A program made the translations under genes and the position numbers. A DNA stretch of 64,000 bases from contig NZ_JAFEJU010000001.1 of the NCBI RefSeq assembly GCF_018555455.1, positions 530,908 to 594,907 on the forward strand. The letters run 5' to 3'. Origin of the DNA: Bifidobacterium colobi. Lineage in GTDB: Bacteria; Actinomycetota; Actinomycetes; Actinomycetales; Bifidobacteriaceae. This document shows positions 38,744 to 46,396 of the stretch, in pieces. Position 1 is the stretch's first letter, and each line of letters opens with the position of its first letter. The notes below the pieces were generated by a model. The model did no database searches, was not told where the DNA came from, and worked only from the letters and a program-made list of their open reading frames with translations.

Positions 38744-40059
38744 TGTCATCGAAATCACGACTGGGCAAGGGCCTCGGCGCACTATTTCCTGATCTGCCGG
38801 GGGAGGAGTCCGCTGAGAAGAAAACCAAGGCTCCTGCGGATGCCAAGAAGGTTGCGGAAACCAAGACTGCAACCAAGGTGCTCGCTTCCGCTGCAACTTC
38901 GGTGGCTACTCCCGGTAAGGCATCGAACAATGTGAAGAAGAACATGGCCAAGCGTGCTGCCATGCCGGCACTGGATGATATCGCTCACCCAAGTGATTTG
39001 TTCTTCGGTTCCGATGCCCCGCAACCGCAGTTGCCGGTTACTGATCTTCACAAGGTGGCGAGCAAGACTGTTTCACGTGAAACATCGAAGTCCGAGAAGT
39101 CCGAGAAGGCGAAGGACAGTGAGAAGAAGCCGGAGCTGAAGCCAGTGCAAGGTGGCTACTTGGCTGAGCTGAAGCTTACCGACATCGGTCCGAACGCTCA
39201 CCAGCCTCGTACTATTTTCGATGAGGATGAGCTGAACGAGCTGTCGGCTTCCATCAAGGAAGTCGGTGTCTTGCAGCCGATTGTGGTGCGCAAGCGCCCG
39301 GCTTCGCAGATCGCCGAAGCCAAGGCCAAGAAGGAAGAGCAGACTCAGGAGTCTTCCGCCAACCTGTTCGCTGGCCACTTGGACAGCCCGTATGAGCTGA
39401 TCATGGGTGAGCGTCGTTGGCGCGCATCCCAGCTGGCTGGTCTGGAGTCGATTCCGGCTATCGTCAAGACCACCGCCGACGATGATATGCTGCGCGACGC
39501 ATTGCTGGAAAACCTGCATCGCGTAGCTCTAAATCCTCTGGAAGAGGCGGCCGCCTATCAGCAGATGATTGATGAGTTCGGTTTGACTCAGGCGCAGCTT
39601 TCCAAGTCGGTCTCGAAGTCCCGTCCGCAGATCGCCAATATGCTGCGTCTGCTGAATCTTCCGGCTGCTGTGCAGAAGAAGGTTGCCGCCGGTGTGCTCT
39701 CGTCTGGTCATGCGCGTGCCCTGCTTGGCCTGAGCGATCCGGAGGAGATGGATAAGCTGGCTAAGCGCATTATCGCTGAGGGTCTGTCTGTGCGTAGTAC
39801 CGAAGAGATTGTGGCGATGAAGATTGCGTCGGGGGAGCAGCCGAAGAAACCGAAGAAGTCCAAGACGAATCCGTGGGCTGGTTCGGCTGTGCAGCAGAGC
39901 TTGGAGAATCATTTCGATACCAAGGTGTCCATTAAGGGCAGTGCCAAGCATGGCCGCATCGAAATCGTGTTCTCCTCCCCGGAAGACATGGATCGCATCC
40001 TGAAGCTCTTGGTGCCGAATCAGACAGGCAGTGGCGATTCGGAATCCAAGTGGGTGTGA
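38743..40059 (+). CDS. parB: chromosome partitioning protein ParB (Spo0J)
   Basis: 438 residues, longer than usual because of a Lys/Ala/Ser-rich N-terminal region (about 1-140). The ParB CTPase core has IGPNAHQPRTIFDEDELNEL and YELIMGERRWRASQLAGL. The HTH for parS is GLTQAQLSKSVSKSRPQIANMLRL, and a dimerisation domain ends the protein. A parS site lies inside the coding sequence. Confidence 0.96.
   Translation: MSSKSRLGKGLGALFPDLPGEESAEKKTKAPADAKKVAETKTATKVLASAATSVATPGKASNNVKKNMAKRAAMPALDDIAHPSDLFFGSDAPQPQLPVTDLHKVASKTVSRETSKSEKSEKAKDSEKKPELKPVQGGYLAELKLTDIGPNAHQPRTIFDEDELNELSASIKEVGVLQPIVVRKRPASQIAEAKAKKEEQTQESSANLFAGHLDSPYELIMGERRWRASQLAGLESIPAIVKTTADDDMLRDALLENLHRVALNPLEEAAAYQQMIDEFGLTQAQLSKSVSKSRPQIANMLRLLNLPAAVQKKVAAGVLSSGHARALLGLSDPEEMDKLAKRIIAEGLSVRSTEEIVAMKIASGEQPKKPKKSKTNPWAGSAVQQSLENHFDTKVSIKGSAKHGRIEIVFSSPEDMDRILKLLVPNQTGSGDSESKWV
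39069..39084. promoter_or_regulatory. parS: parS site 3, inside parB
   Basis: Exact TGTTTCACGTGAAACA within the variable N-terminal coding region of parB (codons for SKTVSRETSK). Confidence 0.92.
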
Positions 40060-40143
40060 TTGACACGTCGCAGTCTCCAGCAGGGTAGACTGGGGATAGT
40101 CGGCAAAGTGCCGACCGATGGGTTCGATTCTATCAATCGCATG

Positions 40144-40182
40144 AGGGCTGGCTTCTATGGGTAGGAAGCCAGCCCTATTACT
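40144..40182 (+). terminator. terminator of the parAB operon
   Basis: AGGGCTGGCTTC and GAAGCCAGCCCT pair around a 9-base loop, followed by ATTACTTTG. A smaller hairpin GTCGGCAaagTGCCGAC lies at 40099-40115. Confidence 0.8.
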
Positions 40183-40223
40183 TTGCGCTGAATGATCCAT
40201 GTGGCAGGGTGAGCGACGCTGAG

Positions 40224-41636
40224 TTATAGCTCGAACAAATCATGGATGCCAATAAGCCTCACATCAGATTCGCTTGATGCAGCATCATCAATCAATGGTT
40301 GTTCAAAGCCACCAAGCGAGAACAGGTAGTACGACCGTTGATTAATACCAGTGCGGGACGCGCGATCACGTAGTAGATTCAATACCGATCGACCTACAGG
40401 GGTATTACGGAATTTACATTCACCCACAATGGCTGATGAGCCGGTAGCGCTAATCGCCATTACGTCAATCTCATCGTGACGATTCCACCATCGTCCAACC
40501 TCGCGAGCATGGAAGGGGAGTCTTCCGGCGGTGCTTTCACGCCATACCCATGCTCGGCAAAGCTCCTCGAATGGTTTGCCAGCAAAATCATGAAGCATTG
40601 GCTTGATATGGTGTTCGTATACGCCCTCTATATCGCTCTGTTCCAATTCTGATCGGTAGGGGAAGAGGAACGTGTACCAGAATCTGAAGAAGTTGTCACT
40701 CAACTGGTAGAGTCCACGTGCACCTTTGGCTTGCTCTTTGAGTTTGGCGGTGACGGGGAACTCACGTTCCACGATGCCGAGTTCCATCAGGTTGTTGAGA
40801 TAGGAAGGCACTGTTGCATTAGGCATCATTGCTTGTGTAGATATTTCGTTGAGTGATGTTGCTCCGAGGGCTATCGCTCGTATGATGCTGTTGTATTTTG
40901 AGGTTTCGCGCAATTCTTCATGTAGAAGAAACTCAACTTCACTGTACAGGGGAGCAATGCGACGCAGGATATGCTGCTTGATATTGACCTCGATGGATTC
41001 ATTGGGGTCAAATTCTTCAAGATAGCGTGGGATGCCCCCTAATATCGCATACGCTAGAGCTTTATCTTCATCGCTGTATTGCGGGAAGAAACGTGTTGCA
41101 TCCCAGTATGGCATGGGTAGCATTTTGAGGATGCCAGTCGCACGACCGTAGAGTGGGGACTTTTCTCCAAGCAGCTCTTTTTCGATAAAGCTCATGGCAC
41201 TGCCGCAGATCACAATCATCACATTGGCATTGCGTAAGGTGTGATCCCACAGATTCTGCAATACCGATGGGAGTGAGGGGTCTGATTTGACTAGATACGG
41301 GAATTCGTCAAAGATAATGAGTTTTCGCCGACCATTGCTGGCATTTGGCAAGCGTGTTATTTCGGTTAATGCACTTTCCCAGGAAGGATATTGCTGGAGA
41401 TAATCTTTTCCGGGTGCACCTGCTTCGAACATGACGCGAGAGAATGAGGCGAGTTGCTCTTCTTTCGTGGCATTTTGCGCTGCGAAGAATATTGTGTCTT
41501 TGCCCTTGGCAAAGTGAATGAGCGTTTCAGTTTTTCCGACTCGCCTTCGACCGTATACAAACACAAGCTGGGCTTTATGGGCAGCGTAGCATTCTTCAAG
41601 CTGCTTCAGATCTTGTTCTCTACCAATGAATGTCAT
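40224..41636 (-). CDS. AAA ATPase with C-terminal DUF234-type nuclease-like domain
   Basis: A 470-residue archaeal-type ATPase. Walker A GRRRVGKTE is near residue 30, Walker B LIIFDEFPYLV near 105, sensor VICGSAMSFIE. A winged-helix follows (LNEISTQAMMPNATVPSYLNNL), then FRFWYTFLFPYR and a PD-(D/E)XK-like core with EIDVMAIS and GECKF. The function of this family is unproven; toxin-antitoxin-like or mobile roles have been proposed. ATG 41636 has GGAG upstream; GTG 41645 is an alternative. It opens an accessory block between parB and the sugar genes and has a tandem dyad upstream (41705-41755). Confidence 0.82.
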   Translation of the reverse strand: MTFIGREQDLKQLEECYAAHKAQLVFVYGRRRVGKTETLIHFAKGKDTIFFAAQNATKEEQLASFSRVMFEAGAPGKDYLQQYPSWESALTEITRLPNASNGRRKLIIFDEFPYLVKSDPSLPSVLQNLWDHTLRNANVMIVICGSAMSFIEKELLGEKSPLYGRATGILKMLPMPYWDATRFFPQYSDEDKALAYAILGGIPRYLEEFDPNESIEVNIKQHILRRIAPLYSEVEFLLHEELRETSKYNSIIRAIALGATSLNEISTQAMMPNATVPSYLNNLMELGIVEREFPVTAKLKEQAKGARGLYQLSDNFFRFWYTFLFPYRSELEQSDIEGVYEHHIKPMLHDFAGKPFEELCRAWVWRESTAGRLPFHAREVGRWWNRHDEIDVMAISATGSSAIVGECKFRNTPVGRSVLNLLRDRASRTGINQRSYYLFSLGGFEQPLIDDAASSESDVRLIGIHDLFEL

Positions 41637-41704
41637 GCTGCCCACTCCATGCTGTGTGAGGTTTGTCTAACGTTGTATTTTCAAGGAAACAATTGTTAAT
41701 TGGT

Positions 41705-41755
41705 TTACGATTTATATTATCACGATAATAATTATCACGATAATATAAATCGTAA
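41705..41755. repeat. tandem 15-bp dyads in a 51-bp inverted repeat upstream of the DUF234 ATPase
   Basis: ATTATCACGATAATA is repeated head to tail at 41716-41730 and 41731-41745. Flanking arms TTACGATTTATATTATC (41705-41721) and the exact complement (41739-41755) make the whole region a 51-bp inverted repeat. It lies about 70 bp before the ATPase start codon, the likely promoter region. A very A/T-rich patch in a high-GC genome. Confidence 0.85.
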
Positions 41756-41817
41756 TCATATAAGGTGAAGCAATCGGTTGCGGCGATAGATGACCGTTGA
41801 ATGGTTCATACAAGCTG

Positions 41818-41839
41818 CAGTGTTTCACGTGAAACACTG
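41818..41839. promoter_or_regulatory. parS: parS site 4, in the accessory block
   Basis: CAGTGTTTCACGTGAAACACTG, the parS consensus with 3 extra paired bases on each side. It lies in the 372-bp gap 41637-42008, which otherwise shows no gene. Confidence 0.92.
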
Positions 41840-42008
41840 AATACGATTCGTGGGAGTGTGTCTCAGTGAAAAAGTAGGTGGCGGAAAAACCCCACGCTTC
41901 TTTTGTATATGAAGTTAGACATGGCTGCCGTTGAGGATTGCGTTAACACAGCAAGACGAACGCCGATATTGATCAAGTGACTAAAACCTGACCGTTAAGA
42001 GAATTCCG

Positions 42009-42278
42009 ATGCATGACAATGAGGATTCCAACGAGTATGTGGTCAACGGCAAGTCTGCTATCGGCTGGCTGATCGACCGCTACAAGGTCACCACCGACAA
42101 GAAGAGCAGCATCACCAACGACCCGAACGATTACAGCGATAATCCACGGTACATTGTGGACTTGGTCGAACGCGTCATCCGCGTGAGCATGGAAACCCTT
42201 GACATCGTCGAAGAACTCCCCGCCCTAGAAGAACTTCCACACCCCGCCAACTGGCCCGTCGAATGGAACAACAGCTGA
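42009..42278 (+). pseudogene. C-terminal fragment of a type ISP restriction-modification enzyme
   Basis: An 89-residue frame from ATG 42009. YVVNGKSAIGWLIDRYKVTTDKKSSITNDPNDY and NPRYIVDLVERVIRVSMETLDIVEELP closely match, from memory, the very C-terminus of large single-chain helicase/methylase restriction enzymes (type ISP/LlaBIII-like), which exceed 1000 residues. The helicase, nuclease and methylase parts are gone. No ribosome-binding site is seen. Confidence 0.65.
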
Positions 42279-42290
42279 TTACCTTGCACC

Positions 42291-42575
42291 TTGTTCAATG
42301 ACGAATACAACCGATTCAACAATCTGATTATGACCGTGCCGGTCACCAGCAATCGGGAATATCCTCTGCATATTAACGTGGGAACCATTCCGGCGGAAGA
42401 CGGGGGCGAGATTCACGGGTGGGCGGAGATTGAACAAGCCAAGTGCCTAGACCTGAACGCGCGATACGCTCGCAAGATAGCAACCGTAGACGATGATGTT
42501 ATGGAGCGCATTACGGAAATGCTTCGGGGGGGGGGACTCATGCGTCTCTCGATGCGCATCGAGCGCTTATACTAG
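42291..42575 (+). pseudogene. C-terminal fragment of a MazF/PemK-like toxin
   Basis: The frame (first usable codon TTG 42291) reads FNDEYNRFNNLIMTVPVTSN, then IHGWAEIEQAKCLDLNARYA and KIATVDDDVMERITEML, the second half of a MazF/PemK fold. The N-terminal half with the catalytic region is missing, and no antitoxin gene is visible. A run of 10 G (about 42526-42535) near the end alters the tail to GGGLMRLSMRIERLY and suggests a frameshift. Confidence 0.6.
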
Positions 42576-42607
42576 CGTGTTTTGCACGACTGCCTTCCTG
42601 TGCGTCT

Positions 42608-42710
42608 TCAGTTATAACTGATTTCTGAGGTCAATTTCGTATAAGAATCGATTATAATCGATTCTTATACGGTTATCAGCTTGAGAATCAGTTATATCTG
42701 ATTCTCAAGC
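42608..42710. repeat. three palindromes at exact 40-bp spacing upstream of a broken ATPase gene
   Basis: TCAGTTATAACTGA (42608-42621), a 34-bp perfect palindrome with core ATCGATTATAATCGAT (42638-42671), and a 32-bp inverted repeat with core ATCAGTTATATCTGAT (42679-42710). Centres are 42614.5, 42654.5 and 42694.5, exactly 40 bp apart. Shared core: CRRTTATAWYYG. They lie just before the truncated DUF4143 ATPase frame. Confidence 0.85.
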
Positions 42711-42731
42711 GCGCTAGGGGAGGAGCTTGCC

Positions 42732-43105
42732 ATGATGACCTGTTCTCCACGATCTTGTTCAAGGACGTGGTGCGTCATGCCGTTGGCCTGAACAACGCTA
42801 ATGCCATCGATCAGGTGCTAGAAGGCATCGTGTACATGGAATTGAAGCGCCGCGGCTATGACGTGCACGTTGGCAAAGTGGGGGATAAGGAAATAGATTT
42901 CATCGCTAGGCGCGGCGATACGGTTTCCTACTATCAAGTCACCTATCTGCTTGGTTCACAGCAGACAGTGGACCGCGAGTTTGGCGTGTTCGAGGCCGTG
43001 CGAGACAACTGGCCGAAGTACGTGCTCAGTATGGATGACTTCCCGCAAATGCGCAACGGCATACGCGGCATGAACATTATCGATTGGCTGCTTGCCAAGG
43101 ATTGA
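42732..43105 (+). pseudogene. internally deleted DUF4143-type AAA ATPase, C-terminal part
   Basis: The frame reads DDLFSTILFKDVVRHAVGL and then jumps to VLEGIVYMELKRRGYDVHVG, skipping residues that are normally between them. It ends KEIDFIARRGDTVSYYQVTY...GIRGMNIIDWLLAKD, the family C-terminus. The N-terminal P-loop part is absent. The nuclease core retains EIDFIA but has YQV in place of ExK. The ATPase is therefore not functional. Confidence 0.72.
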
Positions 43106-43142
43106 ACGATGCCGTGACAGTCACAGAGCTGTACGCCGACCG

Positions 43143-43263
43143 TTCGTCATGATTTTTGCACGAAAAGGCAGTTTATTCGTCCAGACTTTTGCATGACACG
43201 CCGTAATGTTCGTCCAGACTTTTGCACGAACTGGGTGAAAGTTCGTCATGATTTTTACATCGG
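43143..43263. repeat. four 22-bp repeats with exact 33-bp period upstream of the intact DUF4143 ATPase
   Basis: Repeats start at 43143, 43176, 43209 and 43242; each is 22 bp with an 11-bp unique spacer. Each begins TTCGTC; the fullest end in TTTTGCACGAA, so TTCGT/ACGAA form a dyad. Copies 1 and 4 share CATGATTTTT; copies 2 and 3 share CCAGACTTTT. Copy 4 is degraded at its 3' end and lies over the likely -35 region (TATACT -10 at 43280-43285). The gap 43106-43350 has no other feature. Confidence 0.88.
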
Positions 43264-43279
43264 CGATGCGCGGCAAGGC

Positions 43280-43285
43280 TATACT
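43280..43285 (+). promoter_or_regulatory. probable -10 box of the DUF4143 ATPase gene
   Basis: TATACT, 65 bp before the start codon. A poor -35 (TTTACA/TTACAT, about 43253-43260) overlaps the fourth repeat of the array, which would place the array as the operator. Confidence 0.45.
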
Positions 43286-43350
43286 CGCCTTAGTAATACG
43301 CCTGCAGAAGCGTATTTGCCGAAGTTCATGTGCCGGACGATGGAGGTCTT

Positions 43351-44688
43351 ATGAAACGCAATATCATGACCACGCTGGAAGCATGGCGGCAGTCTCGGCA
43401 TCGTCGTCCGCTGGTGTTGTGCGGTGCCAGGCAGGTGGGGAAAACCTATGTGCTGAAAGAGTTGGGACGTACGCAATATGATTCTTGCGCATATCTCAAC
43501 CTTATGGATGAGCACACGCATGCGGTGTTTGAGTCCGGGTATAACGCGAAGCAAGTGTTGGAGAATATCGGGGTGCTTACCGGCACCAGAATCGTACCCG
43601 GCCATACGTTAGTCATCATTGATGAAATACAGGAGGTTCCGGCAGCACTTACCCTGATGAAGGCGTTTGCCGAAGACACTCCCGAGCAGCACATCGCAGC
43701 AGCCGGTTCGTATCTAGGGCTCTCGTACCATGCGGGCCATTCATTCCCGGTTGGGAAAATCGACTCCATAGACATGTATCCATTGACGTTCATGGAGTTT
43801 CTTGAAGCGAGTGGCCAAGAGGAATTAGCCGAGATCGTGCATACGTTGGATTTCAACAGAGCGGAGCTGTTCTCCGACAGGCTTGAGCGACTGCTGCGCC
43901 AGTATTATTTCGTTGGCGGTATGCCTCAAGCAGTCAGCGAATTCCTCGATGGTAACAACGACTATGTGGCAGCCCGTCGCGTGCAACAAGCATTGTTGTC
44001 GGACTATGACAAGGATTTCTCCAAACATAAGGGTGATGTTCCTGAAATTGATGTGGAACGTGTACGTCTTGCGTATCGTTCCATTCCCTCGCAGTTAGGA
44101 CGCGAGAATCATAAATTCGTCTTTGGGCATATCACCTCAGGTGCGCGACGGACCCAGTATGAAACCGCAATACAATTCATCGTCGATTCGGGATTGGCTC
44201 ACCGCGTATACCGCATCAATAAGCCGCAACTGCCATTGCGTGATTATGAGGATCTTTCGGCTTTTAAGCTGTACATGCATGACATCGGGTTGCTTGGGGC
44301 CGCCATGAATGTGTCTGCTCGCGATGTCTTATTGTCCAATAAGGTGTTCGAGGAATACAAGGGTGCGATGACCGAGCAGCATGTATGCCAACAGCTCACG
44401 GCAACCGGTCACACTCCGTATTATTGGACGGCAACCCGTGGAACCGCGGAAGTAGATTTCATCCTGCAATATAACGGGCAGCCGGCTCCATTGGAAGTCA
44501 AAGCCGAGGAGAACGTCCACGCAAAAAGCCTGCGTCTGTTGTGCACAGACACAGGCTTGCATGGATATCGCTCGTCAATGAAGGGATACCGTGAGCAGGA
44601 TTGGCTCACTAATGTGCCGTTATGGGCAGTTGGTGAGTATTTCGCGGCTTGGAACGATCCAGCAAACCAGATTCCCGAAGGATTCTGA
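43351..44688 (+). CDS. AAA ATPase with C-terminal DUF4143 nuclease-like domain
   Basis: 445 residues from ATG 43351 with GGAGG upstream. Walker A GARQVGKTYVLKELG (about 28-42), Walker B TLVIIDEIQEVP, then AAGSYLGLSY in the sensor position. A middle helical part contains YYFVGGMPQAVSEF. The C-terminal DUF4143 domain has the PD-(D/E)XK-like pair AEVDFIL and APLEVKAEENV. The biological role of this family is unproven. It is intact, monocistronic, and carries the 33-bp-period array in its promoter region. Confidence 0.87.
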   Translation: MKRNIMTTLEAWRQSRHRRPLVLCGARQVGKTYVLKELGRTQYDSCAYLNLMDEHTHAVFESGYNAKQVLENIGVLTGTRIVPGHTLVIIDEIQEVPAALTLMKAFAEDTPEQHIAAAGSYLGLSYHAGHSFPVGKIDSIDMYPLTFMEFLEASGQEELAEIVHTLDFNRAELFSDRLERLLRQYYFVGGMPQAVSEFLDGNNDYVAARRVQQALLSDYDKDFSKHKGDVPEIDVERVRLAYRSIPSQLGRENHKFVFGHITSGARRTQYETAIQFIVDSGLAHRVYRINKPQLPLRDYEDLSAFKLYMHDIGLLGAAMNVSARDVLLSNKVFEEYKGAMTEQHVCQQLTATGHTPYYWTATRGTAEVDFILQYNGQPAPLEVKAEENVHAKSLRLLCTDTGLHGYRSSMKGYREQDWLTNVPLWAVGEYFAAWNDPANQIPEGF

Positions 44689-44695
44689 GTGCGAT

Positions 44696-44746
44696 GGCGA
44701 TGGCTGACTGCCAGAACTGTTAGAAGATTGGCAGTCAGCCATCGCC
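44696..44746. terminator. terminator between convergent ATPase and glycosidase genes
   Basis: 18-bp perfect arms (GGCGATGGCTGACTGCCA) with a 15-base loop. No T-run on either side. Part of the stem (GGCTGACT) recurs at the trxB terminator (48957). Confidence 0.75.
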
Positions 44747-44768
44747 ACGTATCCCACGATGATTACCG

Positions 44769-46310
44769 TCACTCCTGCTCGGTGAGGAGGAGCATCTGGT
44801 ATTCCTTGCGGGGCAGATGGGTGTAGGTGTCTCCGGTGACGGTATCCGGGAATTCGGTTTCGGTCATATTCCAGAAGTCGATGAGACGGGCGCCGTACTT
44901 CTTGCCGGCAGGCAGGAAATCGAGCCATTCGAATTCCGGCTGGTTGTCGCCGAAGTAGATAAGGATCTTCTTCAAATCCGGGCGGGCGCCTGCGGCGAGT
45001 TCCCAATGCGGGCCGGTAACAGCCTGAGGCACCACCCAATCGAAGCCCTCCGCATCCATGAGATCCTTGAGGTAGTTGATGCGCTTGTAGCTCTCGCCAT
45101 ACAGCTTGCCGCCGTGGGCCCACCAGATCGGGCGCAGTGTATCCGGCTTATCGATGTACACCTCGCCGTGAGTGGCGCCTCCACCGCGCAGAATGCAACG
45201 GGTGAACAGGTCGAGCATCTGCTTGCCGGTCATGTCGCCCCAGCCGTAGTCGATGTTGCCTTCGTAGCGCATTTCATCCACGCTGACCGGCTTGCCGTAT
45301 TCCTTCATCCACTGCGGCACGAAGAACACGTTGTCGGTTTGAACACCAACGTGGGTAATCCACGGCTTGGAATAGTCGTACCAGTTGATGTTCTTGGTTT
45401 CCTTGTGCTGCGGCGGATCGTACCAGTTGTGGATGGACAGCAGATGGGCGCTGGGATCTTCGTGACGGATGGTCATGCCGATCTCATCCCACTCGTCGAG
45501 CTTGATCTGGTCGACGAGATCCATGAGGTCGTATTCGTTGGCCATGGACCACCACACGTTCTTGTAGCTGGCAAGGCGAGCGATTACGTAACGCAGGTAG
45601 CGCTTGTTGTTCTCCATGCCCATACGTGCGAAGCCCCAGTGATCGTACGGCTGGAAGAGAATCACATCCGCCTCGATACCCAGCTCATCAAGTTCGGCCA
45701 CTCGATCCTCGAAACTGCGGAAGTACTCGGGATTGAAGCGGGTGAAGTCGAAACCGATGGTCTCGGGGAACCATTCCTCGTGCTTGAACAGTCCGTCGGT
45801 GATGACGGTGGGCTCACCCTCGAACGGATACATTTCCGGTTCGATGGTGTTGAACTTGGCGCTCTTGGGGAACACGGCCATGCGAATCTTGTTGAAACGC
45901 GTGGTCTTGAGTGAGGCAAGTGTCTGTTCGCGTACTTCAGCCGGTTTCAGAGCCCATTCGTAGCAAGTGGTGCCGAAGGGGATGTATCCGGTGCCGTCGG
46001 CGTAACCGAAGTGGGTGTCACGGGTCACCACTGGACCATGATTGCCATCGGTGGCGGGCGTGCATTCGAATACGTCGGTTTTGCCATCGAGTTCGGAGAC
46101 GTTGGAGTGGGTCTCGACCTCCCAGCGTCCTTCGTCGTCGGGCATGAATCGAACCTTATAGACGCCCTCGCCATCGTAGAATCCATGGACGGTGACTTGA
46201 TGGGCATTGCGGGTGAACGTTGCCGTAAGGTCCACATCGGTGAACGGGTTACCGTCGGTGGGGCCTTGAAGGGTGAGTTCGTAGCGACGCCAGCGTTCGA
46301 TGGTCTGCAT
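44769..46310 (-). CDS. clan-A-like glycoside hydrolase with N-terminal DUF5060 domain
   Basis: 513 residues, no signal peptide. The N-terminal beta-domain (1-90) resembles DUF5060. The TIM-barrel part has a probable acid/base Glu in WSMANEYD (E259) and a probable nucleophile in VSVDEMRYEG (E346), as in DUF4038/DUF5605 glycosidases. The substrate is unknown. It is 86 bp downstream of an MFS transporter gene on the same strand, and a LacI regulator lies upstream, so the three form an uptake and degradation unit. AAAGGAGATATC precedes ATG 46310. Confidence 0.8.
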   Translation of the reverse strand: MQTIERWRRYELTLQGPTDGNPFTDVDLTATFTRNAHQVTVHGFYDGEGVYKVRFMPDDEGRWEVETHSNVSELDGKTDVFECTPATDGNHGPVVTRDTHFGYADGTGYIPFGTTCYEWALKPAEVREQTLASLKTTRFNKIRMAVFPKSAKFNTIEPEMYPFEGEPTVITDGLFKHEEWFPETIGFDFTRFNPEYFRSFEDRVAELDELGIEADVILFQPYDHWGFARMGMENNKRYLRYVIARLASYKNVWWSMANEYDLMDLVDQIKLDEWDEIGMTIRHEDPSAHLLSIHNWYDPPQHKETKNINWYDYSKPWITHVGVQTDNVFFVPQWMKEYGKPVSVDEMRYEGNIDYGWGDMTGKQMLDLFTRCILRGGGATHGEVYIDKPDTLRPIWWAHGGKLYGESYKRINYLKDLMDAEGFDWVVPQAVTGPHWELAAGARPDLKKILIYFGDNQPEFEWLDFLPAGKKYGARLIDFWNMTETEFPDTVTGDTYTHLPRKEYQMLLLTEQE

Positions 46311-46396
46311 GATATCTCCTTTGATATTCGGCCGTTGGCCAGAAACATGGTTGAGTAAATGGGATTGTTCGTGAGGGATGATGGTGAGCGATGCTG

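Noticed and set aside
43143..43263. CRISPR array
   Set aside because: Regular repeats suggested it, but repeats are 22 bp with 11-bp spacers, copies vary, and no cas genes are nearby. An operator array fits better.
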